DNA from: Oscillatoriales cyanobacterium PMM_0080 | GTDB lineage: Bacteria; Cyanobacteriota; Cyanobacteriia; Cyanobacteriales; Microcoleaceae | NCBI GenBank assembly: GCA_949127775.1 | Contig: CASBQF010000374.1 | Location: 1 to 36,737 of the forward strand | Length of the DNA stretch: 36,737 nucleotides | Direction of reading: 5' to 3' | Part shown: one piece after another, positions 1 to 7,754 of the stretch | Layout: the number at the start of each line of letters is the position of its first letter | How positions within the stretch are numbered: position 1 is the stretch's first letter | Made by a program: the position numbers and the translations under genes | Notes under the pieces: generated by a model | What the model saw: only the letters and a program-made list of their open reading frames with translations | What the model was told of the DNA's origin: nothing | Databases searched by the model: none

Positions 1-228
1 AATTAAATAAGCCTAAATGTCAAGCCTGATCAAGACTTGATTTACTTTTCTATATATTTGTTCAGATATTTTTACTGATTTAGCTATTGATTTAGCATAC
101 CAAGTAAGGAAGAACCTAATTTCCCATTCATTAATACTTTAAAAGTATCAGTTGTTAGCTAAAAAGATATTGGACATTAATCATGGCATTTAATACAGTG
201 ATTGATAGGTGAGATTGAGAATTAAACA
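1..228. other. AT-rich upstream region, no gene seen
   Basis: AT-rich DNA upstream of the acetyltransferase gene. I see no coding region, RNA gene or clear repeat. It presumably contains the promoter of the gene starting at 229, but no convincing -35/-10 pair can be assigned by eye. Confidence 0.4.
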
Positions 229-717
229 ATGGCTAACTTAGATATCAAAATTAGAGAAGCAGAGTTTGCAGATTTAGCATTAATTCTGACTTTTATTGCA
301 CAAAAATCAGAATTCGATGGAGTCCCACATCTTTTAGAAGCAACAGCAGACAAATTGAAGGAAACACTATTTTGCGATTCTCCCGTCGTGCGGGTTTTGT
401 TCGCGGAAGTTGCCGAAAAAACGGTAGGATTTGCGATGTTTTATGCTTCCTATTCCAGTTTGTTAGCGCAGCCATGCCTTTGGCTTGACGATTTATTCGT
501 GCAAGCTCCGTTTCGCGGCATGGGAGTCGGTACGGCTTTGTTGAAACATTTGGCGCAAATTGCTGAATCCACAAATTGCGGGCGGATTGAATGGACTGTT
601 AATACTGGGAATGCACCGGGAATTGCGTTTTACCAAAAGCAGGGCGCGCGCATTTTGGAAAATATCCGAGTTTGCAGAATTGAGGAAAGTGCGATCGCCC
701 AACTTGCTAGCAAATAA
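229..717 (+). CDS. GNAT family N-acetyltransferase
   Basis: A 162-residue protein of the GCN5-related N-acetyltransferase fold, which transfers an acetyl group from acetyl-CoA to an amine; the substrate cannot be told from sequence. The acetyl-CoA pyrophosphate-binding loop is RGMGVG at residues 96-101, preceded by the strand LDDLFV and followed by a helix. The C-terminal half has the usual W-x-V-x(3)-N and GIAFYQKQGA elements. Length is typical of a single-domain GNAT. It starts at ATG 229; only a weak purine-rich stretch lies upstream. A HIP1 octamer (691-698) lies inside the end of the gene. The next gene, a methyltransferase, is on the same strand 83 bases on, with a tandem repeat between. 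The family call is firm and the substrate unknown. Confidence 0.88.
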   Translation: MANLDIKIREAEFADLALILTFIAQKSEFDGVPHLLEATADKLKETLFCDSPVVRVLFAEVAEKTVGFAMFYASYSSLLAQPCLWLDDLFVQAPFRGMGVGTALLKHLAQIAESTNCGRIEWTVNTGNAPGIAFYQKQGARILENIRVCRIEESAIAQLASK

Positions 718-750
718 TTCGATCGCCGTCCGAGAAAGAGGATTTTTTTT

Positions 751-782
751 AACCGCAGAGAACACAGAGAACACAGAGAGAA
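751..782 (+). repeat. Short tandem repeat of the AACCGCAGAG/ACACAGAG type
   Basis: Three to four imperfect 9-10 base units (AACCGCAGAG, AACACAGAGA, ACACAGAGAG) lie just upstream of the methyltransferase ribosome-binding site. A related sequence is at 23442-23486 (AACCGCAGAT...AACACAGATTAACGCAG). This is a dispersed intergenic repeat type, not a gene. Confidence 0.6.
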
Positions 783-800
783 GAAGGGTTTGGAGTAGTT

Positions 801-1574
801 ATGATGACACAAGTTTCTTGGAATACGGCTCTTTACGAACAGCAGCACGCTTTTGTTTGGCAATATGGCGAATCGCTTTTGGAATTACTTGCTCCGAAGG
901 CGGGAGAACGCATTTTAGATTTGGGCTGCGGTACGGGACAGTTAACTGAAAGGATTGCTCAAAGCGGTGCTTTTGTGCATGGAATTGATTCATCTTTGTC
1001 GATGATTTCCACAGCTAAAATAAACTATCCTCAGCTTGATTTTGCCGTCGCAGATGCTCGGGATTTTCAAATAGAGCAACCTTTTGATGCTGTATTTTCA
1101 AATGCTGTTCTGCATTGGATTAGGTCGCCGGAGGCTGCGATCGATTGCGTGGAAAAAGCGCTGAAGCCGGGAGGGCGTTTTGTCGCTGAATTCGGCGGTA
1201 AGGGGAACGTGGGGGCGATCGTCCGCGCACTTTTGAGCGTTTTGTCAGAAATTGGCTGCCAGGAGCCTGAATCGCTTAATCCTTGGTATTTTCCGAGTAT
1301 CGGCGAGTATGCTGGGCTTTTGGAAAAGCAAGGCTTTGAGGTGGGTTATGCAGTTTTGTTCGATCGACCGACTCTCCTATTCGGCGGTAGCGCGGGTATG
1401 GTAAATTGGATTGAAATGTTTGCTGGCGGGTTTTTGTCCGGATTGTCTGAGGATGTGCGATCGCACGTAATTCGTACAGTTGAAGAACGTTTGCGATCGG
1501 TGCTTTACTGCGATGGTAATTGGAGCGCAGATTATCGCCGAATTCGGATTGTTGCAGTCAAAAAATCCGATTAA
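801..1574 (+). CDS. Class I SAM-dependent methyltransferase
   Basis: A 257-residue Rossmann-fold methyltransferase. Motif I is ILDLGCGTG at residues 39-47, the acidic residue that should bind the SAM ribose is D63 (HGIDSS), followed by VADARDF and the motif IV-like FSNAVLHWI. The overall pattern, including WI after motif IV and a long C-terminal helical half, resembles small-molecule methyltransferases of the trans-aconitate methyltransferase/UbiE type. The substrate cannot be assigned. Start ATG 801 is supported by GGAG five bases upstream; a second ATG follows directly at 804. It stands alone between a repeat and a transposable element, so its neighbours give no pathway clue. Confidence 0.87.
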   Translation: MMTQVSWNTALYEQQHAFVWQYGESLLELLAPKAGERILDLGCGTGQLTERIAQSGAFVHGIDSSLSMISTAKINYPQLDFAVADARDFQIEQPFDAVFSNAVLHWIRSPEAAIDCVEKALKPGGRFVAEFGGKGNVGAIVRALLSVLSEIGCQEPESLNPWYFPSIGEYAGLLEKQGFEVGYAVLFDRPTLLFGGSAGMVNWIEMFAGGFLSGLSEDVRSHVIRTVEERLRSVLYCDGNWSADYRRIRIVAVKKSD

Positions 1575-1748
1575 CAATTTGACCGATCCCGCGCCTTCAC
1601 GCCGGGCCCCGTCAAAATAAGTAGGTTTGAGCAAGTTTTACCAAAAAATGGGGTTTAAAGCCCCGTTACTTCCACGCTTCGCTGGCTCACATCGCCTTCA
1701 GTGACCGGCTTTGTGCTACCATCTTAACCTAGTAACTTCCCACGTAAA

Positions 1749-2975
1749 ATGTTTGCTTTAGAATTCAAGGCTAAAGGAAAATCAAATCAGTACGCAGCAA
1801 TATACGAGGCAATCAGGACTGCTCAGTTCGTTCGGAACAAGTGCATCCGTTTCTGGATGGATAACCGAGGCGTAGGGCAGAAAGAATTGTACCGTCACAA
1901 CACTCTACTGCGAGAAGAATTTCCTTTTGTCAAAACCTTGAATTCTAGCGCTTGCCAAGCTTCAGTCGAAAGAGCTTATTCTGCAATTGCTCGATTCTAC
2001 GATAATTGTAAAAAAGCTGTCCCCGGAAACAAAGGCTATCCGCAATTTAAGAAAAACTGCCGCTCAGTTGAATATAAAGTTAGTGGCTGGAAACTTTCAG
2101 AAACCAGGAAACAAATCACTTTCACCGACAAAAAAGGAATTGGCAAACTAAAGCTCAAAGGAACGTGGGATTTAAACTTCTACCAACTCGACCAAATAAA
2201 ACGGGTACGTTTGATCTGTCGTGCTGACGGCTACTACGTTCAGTTCTTGATCAGTGCTGAAAATAAAGTAGACGCAGCTCCGACAGGCAAAACGATTGGC
2301 TTAGATGTTGGACTTAAAGAGTTTTATACTGACTCTAACGGTTACAGCGAACCTAATCCCAAGTTTTATCGAAAGAGTGAAAAACGGTTGAAGCTTAGGC
2401 AGCGTCGCGTTTCTCGTAAAAAGAAAGGCTCAGCCAACCGCAAGAAAGCCATTAATCGACTAGGGAGAGTACACCTCAAAATAAGTAGACAACGCGAAGA
2501 ACACGCTAAGAAACTGGCGCGTTGCGTAATCCAATCTAACGATTTGGTCGCCTACGAAAATTTGAGAATTAAAAACTTAGTTAAAAATCACTGTCTTGCG
2601 AAGTCGATTAATGATGCTGGTTGGTATCAATTCAGGAAGTGGTTGGAATATTTTGGAGTGAAGTTTGATAGGGTAACTATTGCCGTCAACCCTGCCTACA
2701 CATCACAAAAATGCTCTAACTGCGGTGCAATCGTCAAAAAATCCTTATCCGTAAGAACCCATGTTTGTAAATGTGGACTTGTTATGGACAGGGATTGGAA
2801 TGCTGCGATTAACATTCTGAAGTTAGCTTTGAGTACGGTAGGGTTTCGGACTGTTGCCAAAATACCTAGATTTACCTATGATTTAGAGGATAGATTCTAT
2901 GCAGACATGGACAGACTGGCTCAGCATTGGGGAATTAGCGGAATTAAAGGACAGACTTCTAAGATTTTGATCTGA
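1749..2975 (+). CDS. tnpB: TnpB-type RNA-guided nuclease (IS200/IS605 OrfB)
   Basis: A 408-residue TnpB. This family makes RNA-guided DNA nucleases that help IS200/IS605 elements persist and is ancestral to Cas12. The RuvC triad looks intact: D186 in GLDVGLKEF, E270 in AYENLRIKN and D349 in MDRDWNAAINIL. The four-cysteine zinc finger lies between the last two (CSNC at about 320, CKC at about 340). The N-terminal OrfB helix-turn-helix part (TAQFVRNKCIRFW) is present. Oddity: after LALSTVGF the last 40 or so residues (FTYDLEDRFYADMDRL...) do not resemble the usual TnpB tail, which appears instead near 4571-4660. The C-terminus may therefore be chimaeric. ATG 1749 gives the canonical MFALEFKAKG start. 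No strong ribosome-binding site is visible. Confidence 0.88.
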   Translation: MFALEFKAKGKSNQYAAIYEAIRTAQFVRNKCIRFWMDNRGVGQKELYRHNTLLREEFPFVKTLNSSACQASVERAYSAIARFYDNCKKAVPGNKGYPQFKKNCRSVEYKVSGWKLSETRKQITFTDKKGIGKLKLKGTWDLNFYQLDQIKRVRLICRADGYYVQFLISAENKVDAAPTGKTIGLDVGLKEFYTDSNGYSEPNPKFYRKSEKRLKLRQRRVSRKKKGSANRKKAINRLGRVHLKISRQREEHAKKLARCVIQSNDLVAYENLRIKNLVKNHCLAKSINDAGWYQFRKWLEYFGVKFDRVTIAVNPAYTSQKCSNCGAIVKKSLSVRTHVCKCGLVMDRDWNAAINILKLALSTVGFRTVAKIPRFTYDLEDRFYADMDRLAQHWGISGIKGQTSKILI

Positions 2976-3006
2976 ACAGATATAACCACATTGAGAGGTC
3001 GAATCA

Positions 3007-4509
3007 ATGCCATCCCTAACCTACATCAAAGGACTACCAACTCCCGAATCAGAACTGAATGCTTTGGGCTTCAGTCAGATGGAGATGTTTTTAACCGCCT
3101 TTGCCCCTGTCTTTAGGCTGGCTGTAATTGAGACGGTTGCTCAACTATTGACTTGTACCAAATTCAATAAATCAAAATGGAACAGTCACCTTCAAGGAAC
3201 TTACTCGATCAACAAGCGTCACGCAAATGGGGTCATTGCCTACGCTAAAGGTAAGGTTGACAGCGCCAAAGAACATCGTTTATTGCATATCAAAACATTG
3301 ACGGGTAAGGCAAAATCGATTGAAATTTGGTTGGGGAAGGCAGAGAAAAAACTGAAAGCAGCCAATAAGTTTTACTCCAAAAAGAATTGGCGCAATAGCA
3401 AAACAGGTTGTGGCTTTCCTCTGTCTTGTTCACTCAAATATACGGAAACTAACTGGCAAAATCTACACTTTAAAATTCATCACAAAAAGCGTAAACTTTT
3501 TCTGGTTCAGAACAAGCTAGCTACCATAAAAGCAATACCAATCAAGGTGTTCGTACCTCGCGATCAAGTGTTCTTCGTGGGTTCTAAGGACGAAACACTG
3601 GGAAATGGCATCGCGCAATGGAACGGTTCTACCTTAAAAATTAGAGTTCCAGCGTGCCTTGAAGCAAGTTTTGGCAAAAGCATTTGGGCCGAGATTGGTA
3701 ATTTTGACCGCAATATTAACCGATTGCCGACCTGTGGTGCAAAGACTTGGCATCTATTCAAAAAGGATAACAGTTGGAAATTAGCAGTATCCTTTACACC
3801 AATTCCCGTTAAGCCTCAGTCCATTGATCGAGCTTATGGCTGTATTGGTATTGACATGAACCCAGGCTCAATTGGCTGGGCTTATGTTGATGCTGATGGC
3901 AATCTCAAAGCCAAAAATCAAATACCTTTACAGGTAGGTTTGCCACAGGGTGCCGGGCAGGCTCAAATTGTTGATACCTGCTTGCAGTTGGCAGTGTTGG
4001 CTACAAAATTTCAGTGTCCTATTGTCTGTGAAGAATTAGACTTTTTAGACAAGAAACAGCGGTTAGGCGAAACAAGTCGTAAGTATTCCAGAATGCTCTC
4101 AAGTTGGACCTACAACGAATTCTACAAGCAATTGAACTCAATCCTTAGTAATCGTGGAATTGAATTGATCGCAGTCAATCCCGCTTTTACGAGTATTATT
4201 GGTTTATTCAAATACCTCAAGATGTACGGACTTGCTAGTGATGAAGCCGCTGCTTTGGTAATCGCCCGTAGAGGTATGAGATTAGGTGAAAAACTCCCCG
4301 ACTCCATAACCGCCTATGTTGAGGTGAACTCAAACAAGCACGTATGGACTCAATGGGCCCAACTGAATAGAAAGACCAAGCAATCCGGTAAAATAGCTAG
4401 TAGACACGATTATTATACCGTTTCTAACGGTCGTTTTCTGGTCAACCCCAAAGAGGTCTGCGGGGAAGCGTTATGCACTAGAAAAGATTTGCTTAAACTT
4501 ACACCGTAG
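3007..4509 (+). CDS. TnpB-related RuvC-fold protein (IS200/IS605 accessory type)
   Basis: A 500-residue protein matching the IS200/IS605 accessory TnpB-related family as I recall it; its function is unknown. It has RuvC-like motifs in the right order: D283 in GIDMNPGSIGW, E342/E343 in VCEELDF and D412 in LASDEAAALVIARRG. Between the last two is NPAFTSIIG, the counterpart of the TnpB NPAYTSQKC segment, but the CxxC zinc finger is absent. The basic N-terminal part (about 80-180) could bind nucleic acid. It starts at ATG 3007, 31 bases after the tnpB stop, with GAGAGG about nine bases upstream, so it is probably co-transcribed with tnpB. Its RuvC residues suggest catalysis is possible; whether it cleaves DNA, uses a guide RNA or assists TnpB is inference. 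Confidence 0.75.
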   Translation: MPSLTYIKGLPTPESELNALGFSQMEMFLTAFAPVFRLAVIETVAQLLTCTKFNKSKWNSHLQGTYSINKRHANGVIAYAKGKVDSAKEHRLLHIKTLTGKAKSIEIWLGKAEKKLKAANKFYSKKNWRNSKTGCGFPLSCSLKYTETNWQNLHFKIHHKKRKLFLVQNKLATIKAIPIKVFVPRDQVFFVGSKDETLGNGIAQWNGSTLKIRVPACLEASFGKSIWAEIGNFDRNINRLPTCGAKTWHLFKKDNSWKLAVSFTPIPVKPQSIDRAYGCIGIDMNPGSIGWAYVDADGNLKAKNQIPLQVGLPQGAGQAQIVDTCLQLAVLATKFQCPIVCEELDFLDKKQRLGETSRKYSRMLSSWTYNEFYKQLNSILSNRGIELIAVNPAFTSIIGLFKYLKMYGLASDEAAALVIARRGMRLGEKLPDSITAYVEVNSNKHVWTQWAQLNRKTKQSGKIASRHDYYTVSNGRFLVNPKEVCGEALCTRKDLLKLTP

Positions 4510-4570
4510 GAGTTTAAACCTAGGTTTACCTAGGTTTTTACGGATCGGCATACCGGAAGTTGGATTTTAA

Positions 4571-4681
4571 ATCCGAACGCTTTGGGAGATTCGACCTCTA
4601 CTCAGGAAGAGAGAAATCCTGTCTGAGCAAGTTGGGTCTATGAACAAAGAATCCCCACGCCTTTGGGCTGGGGAGTGTCAA
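4571..4681 (+). mobile_element. Right end of the TnpB element, possible reRNA region with leftover tnpB tail
   Basis: Read in the frame of 4571-4660, this stretch encodes SEQVGSMNKESPRL, the usual C-terminal tail of cyanobacterial TnpB proteins, detached here from any tnpB. It then runs into an imperfect hairpin (CCCCACGCC/GGGCTGGGG, two mismatches in the stem) and GGAGTGTCAA. In intact elements the tail usually stops at TAG within the hairpin; here the position reads TGG. In this family the 3' end of tnpB and the right end are transcribed as the guide (re/omega) RNA, so an RNA here is plausible but not shown. The rest of 4510-4908 has no recognisable gene. Confidence 0.5.
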
Positions 4682-4908
4682 ACTCTACACTTGGAGAAGG
4701 CCGCGAATTTCGCGGTTTCAGCTTGTAGACTGATAGCGGGGCCGACTTGCTGGCCGCTTGCAGTTCACAAGCCCTTTCGTCAATTGCCAATTGTGCCAAA
4801 GGTATCAGCGCGTGAATTATTGACCAAAACTCAAGTCAATCTTTGCGCCAGCACACAGTCTTTCCGAGATTCAGACACCAACGGTTTTAAAGAGGACACT
4901 TTAGCTGC

Positions 4909-6147
4909 ATGCAGGGAAATTTGAGTGAAATTGACATCCGCAGCATCCTGCAATTGATTGAGTTAGGTCAGCGAACCGGAGAACTGTTCGTAGAAGCCTA
5001 TAGCTCCACCGGCAGTACGGGTACTCAACCTACCCAGCGCTCCCTTGCAGGACAATCCTGGTATGTCTTCTGCTTCAATGGTCAGATTATTTACGCTACC
5101 CAGAGTGCGGGCAGTTTGTTTCGCTTGCGCGACTACCTACGTCGCTACAAAGCAGATACTGCCCTCGACAAAATCCAAATTCCCTATATGGCATCTACCA
5201 ATGCCCCAGAATACGGCTACCTCTGGGCCCTGCTAGAAAACCACATCCTTACCCCAGCCCAAGGGCGGAACATCATCCACAGCATGATCCACGAAACCCT
5301 GTTTGACTTGCTCAGTCTCCATCAGGGTTCATTCACTTTTGAAATGGGATCAGCATTGGCTCCTCAACTAACCAGCTTAGACATTAGCTCGCTGCTGGCG
5401 AAGATTGTGCAACAGGTGCAGCAGTGGAAGCAGTTTCACCCTCACATTCAGTCCCCCAACCAATGCCCGGTAATTTCCGATCCCACCGAGCTGCGAGTCG
5501 CGCTCCCTGCCAATACGTTTAATACTCTCAGACGCTGGGCCGACGGCCACACTTCTATCCGCCAAATGGCGCGTTACCTGAACCGAGATGTCCTGACTGT
5601 CGCTAAGGCGATTTACCCCTTCGTGCAGCAGGGATTGGTGCAAGTATTTTACGAGCCTTCTGTGGCGGTGCAGGGCGACAGAAGAGAATGGCCGCCGCAT
5701 CCAGAAACCAAGGTTAAGAGAGTTGTCTGCATTGATGATGATAATGTGATTCGCAAAACGGTCGAGTCAATCTTAAACGAACAGGGTTACGAAGCTACTG
5801 GCATCAGTAGCCCTCTCCAAGCCCTGAGTTTGGTTTTTTCACTCAAACCAGATTTAATTCTGTGCGACATCGCCATGCCCGAACTTGACGGCTACGAAAT
5901 CTGTGCCATGCTGCGCAACTCTACCGCTTTCCGGCACACGCCGATCGTCATGCTAACAGGCATTGATGGATTTATCGATCGCGTTCAAGCGCGCATGGCG
6001 GGAGCTACTGACTACTTCACCAAACCTTTTGGCGAAAGCGAGTTATTAATGCTGGTAGAAAAATATGTTGGGCCTGGCTATCCTTCTGCCAACCTATCGG
6101 AAAAGTTATTAGTCCGCTCTCTAGAAGACGAATTAGAATCAGTATAA
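4909..6147 (+). CDS. pilG: PATAN-domain response regulator, PilG/HmpA/PatA-like
   Basis: A 412-residue regulator of the PatA type. Residues 1-120 or so are the DUF4388/PATAN region (MQGNLSEIDIRSILQLIELG, GELFVE, FCFNGQIIYATQ), the middle (about 125-265) is a helical linker, and the C-terminus (about 272-392) is a CheY-like receiver with the acidic pocket DDD, phosphoacceptor D320 in LCDIAMP and the conserved lysine in FTKPFGE. In cyanobacterial pil/pix/hmp clusters this protein comes first, followed by a CheY, a CheW, a receptor and a CheA, and controls type IV pilus motility or phototaxis. The downstream CheW, receptor and CheA here fit that scheme; the receptor lacks GAF domains, favouring the pil/hmp rather than the pix set. 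ATG 4909 has AGAGG at 4891-4895, a rather long spacing. Confidence 0.82.
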   Translation: MQGNLSEIDIRSILQLIELGQRTGELFVEAYSSTGSTGTQPTQRSLAGQSWYVFCFNGQIIYATQSAGSLFRLRDYLRRYKADTALDKIQIPYMASTNAPEYGYLWALLENHILTPAQGRNIIHSMIHETLFDLLSLHQGSFTFEMGSALAPQLTSLDISSLLAKIVQQVQQWKQFHPHIQSPNQCPVISDPTELRVALPANTFNTLRRWADGHTSIRQMARYLNRDVLTVAKAIYPFVQQGLVQVFYEPSVAVQGDRREWPPHPETKVKRVVCIDDDNVIRKTVESILNEQGYEATGISSPLQALSLVFSLKPDLILCDIAMPELDGYEICAMLRNSTAFRHTPIVMLTGIDGFIDRVQARMAGATDYFTKPFGESELLMLVEKYVGPGYPSANLSEKLLVRSLEDELESV

Positions 6148-6259
6148 ATTACGCATCGGTGGGATTATTGGAGCTTTTTTGTACCTACCGACGCCTCCTC
6201 CGTCTCGATCGCTTGTGAAAGCTTAGAGATTTAGCCGATCGTACCATCAACTAAAATAT

Positions 6260-6855
6260 TTGACACTCCTCAGCAGTCAAGGCACTCTTGATTCTTGGTT
6301 CAATCAGTCAACTTGCCCGCTGATATCACCATCAACGAGTAGAAGTCGCTCTGTCCGAGCGCATTAATTTCCGTATGTCCCACGGTATTTAAATTGATTC
6401 CTACTTGCCTCAAGCCACAACGCCCAAAATATTCAAATCTGCATTACGATTGCGGCCTAATACTCCACCACAACTACAAATATGAGGAATTTGTAGTGTA
6501 CTGTGCACCAATTGACTTCGTGTCCCATCGAAATGCGTACTGATTGACTTTTTCAATACTTTTTGACGCACCCTATAAGATGAGCTGGTGCGCAATGCGC
6601 ACCCTACAAACTACGATATTTTAGGTGTTTGATAGACGGTTATCCAGACTCAGCAAACACGTTGACAAGATTGGCATAATACCCACTATAAATACAAATG
6701 TGAGTTATGAATGACAGAAATTTCTTAACAGTATTACCACAAGTTGGACAATCAATACAAGTATACTGAGGAGCAATAGCAACTACTGTTTCTCCATACA
6801 TTTTCTCAAAATATTGCAGCCCGAAGACCAAATTATGACCACTGTTCGTGACCAA
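6260..6855 (-). pseudogene. Decayed tnpB remnant with right end
   Basis: On the minus strand, 6855-6640 encodes a broken TnpB stretch (YFEKMYGETVVAIAPQYT then CPTCGNTVKKFLS, the zinc-finger region). 6595-6410 encodes a second, overlapping zinc-finger-to-RuvC-III stretch (ICSCGGVLGRNRNADLNIL). The catalytic DRD has become GRN, and stops and frame changes separate the pieces. Downstream on the same strand the complement of 6260-6300 ends in GGAGTGTCAA, the same terminus as the intact element at 4672-4681. A small palindrome (6587-6603) separates the two protein fragments. It is a dead copy lacking the N-terminal half. Confidence 0.75.
6587..6603. repeat. Short palindrome GGTGCGC-AAT-GCGCACC
   Basis: A perfect 7-base inverted repeat with a 3-base loop, followed by CTACAAA. 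It sits inside the decayed tnpB between two remnants of its zinc-finger region, as if a small palindromic repeat had landed there. Confidence 0.6.
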
Positions 6856-7031
6856 GTTGATGCAAAACTGAGTGTAAGCTGTTGCGCATTTAAATTGGAA
6901 ATTCGGGAGGCTGCTCAGAGCAACGTATCACAAGAATTTTATTGATTTTTGACACACAATTTAAATGTAGAACAGCTTAGGAATGAAAATTAGATAACTT
7001 CCATAAATTTGTGGGATATCCCGCCCGTCTT

Positions 7032-7053
7032 GAACAGGCTTTCGGGCCTGTTC
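7032..7053. repeat. Hairpin GAACAGGC-TTTCGG-GCCTGTTC
   Basis: A perfect 8-base stem with a 6-base loop. Related sequence (GGGCTCTCCGGCCCGTTCCAC, GTGGAACAGGCATCTTGCC) occurs at about 7203-7265, so this is one member of a local palindromic repeat family. Confidence 0.55.
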
Positions 7054-7089
7054 CACAATAACAATTAAAATTGGAAGTTATTTAAGTTG

Positions 7090-7404
7090 CGATGCTTAGT
7101 AAGTTTTGGCAAAAGAAATCGGGTGCATCTCAACGAGTACGAGGGTTCTCGCACTGACGGCAGACGATTCATTAGTAGACAAGATTGCAAAAATAGCTAG
7201 GACGGGCTCTCCGGCCCGTTCCACAAAAAACATTTTTTCTTGTGGAACAGGCATCTTGCCTGTTGCAAAATTTGATTAAAAGGACTTTTGTAATCTTGTC
7301 TAGTGAGAACCAGAGATTTACTGCTGGAATGCGAGTGTCCCTATGAATATATTTGCAAAAATGAGATGCACCCAAGGAATCTGCTTCGTACATCTTAGAA
7401 AGCA
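7090..7404. repeat. MITE-like element with a nested smaller one
   Basis: Outer imperfect inverted repeats are at 7090-7131 and about 7361-7404; both arms contain ATGCTT...AAG and the exact 12-mer GGGTGCATCTCA or its complement. Nested inside, 7174-7194 and 7284-7304 form another inverted repeat matching at 18 of 21 positions (GTAGACAAGATTGCAAAAAT against the complement of TTTGTAATCTTGTCTAG). The core is a palindrome of GGGCTCTCCGGCCC type. There is no credible coding sequence. This looks like two miniature inverted-repeat elements, one inserted in the other. Confidence 0.55.
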
Positions 7405-7503
7405 TGGGAAGAAAACCACCTCTGCTGTGGCTCGGAAACTAGAAGCAGCAAGTGGATTTGACTGGAACCATGAACAAGCATCCGTACGCCTTGACTGCTG
7501 CGA
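7398..7503 (+). pseudogene. Remnant of a third TnpB element right end
   Basis: The stretch 7472-7503 (ATGAACAAGCATCCGTACGC, then CTTGACTGCTGCGAAGTAGG) aligns with both the intact right end at 4640-4681 and the complement of 6260-6300; the run GCCTTGACTGCTG is shared exactly with the latter. Just upstream, one frame reads KKTTSAVARKLEAASGF without a stop and may be the last of a tnpB. All else of the element is gone. Confidence 0.45.
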
Positions 7504-7754
7504 AGTAGGTTAAGGTGACAAGTTAATTGTTAGTAGTTGATTTGAGCCGATTTTTCAGCAAAAGTAGCGCGAATGATCGATCGAGCCTGAATTATTCACC
7601 GAGTAAATATATTGCCAAGCACTTCCAGTATTAGCGCCATTAACCCCTTGGCTGTGTCAAGCTTGGCTGTGTCAAGTCTCGATCGGCTCCCGTGGCGACG
7701 AGGGCTCTTGGCAGGAAACATCAACAATTTGCTAGAAATGCAGGTGTCAGAATT

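Larger units (their letters stand above)
1600..4681 (+). mobile_element. IS200/IS605-type element with TnpB and a second RuvC-type protein
   Basis: The region holds two same-strand genes of the TnpB superfamily (1749-2975 and 3007-4509) and ends in a sequence typical of the right end of TnpB elements: a C-rich/G-rich imperfect hairpin followed by GGAGTGTCAA at 4672-4681. No TnpA (Y1) transposase or serine resolvase is present, so the element is non-autonomous for transposition. The left boundary is uncertain: about 1600-1745 lies between the methyltransferase stop and tnpB and contains a short GGGG/CCCC hairpin near 1649-1664. The right-end sequence recurs in decayed form twice in 6260-7503, which supports the boundary. 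Confidence 0.65.

Noticed and set aside
4640-4924. Possible 94-residue protein before pilG
   Set aside because: Its beginning is the leftover tnpB tail and right end, the rest has no recognisable features, and it overlaps the pilG start.
6410-6855. Two minus-strand frames as separate small zinc-finger proteins
   Set aside because: Both are pieces of TnpB C-termini in a decayed element that still has its right end.
7172-7405. Minus-strand 77-residue open frame
   Set aside because: It is entirely contained in nested inverted repeats and palindromes.
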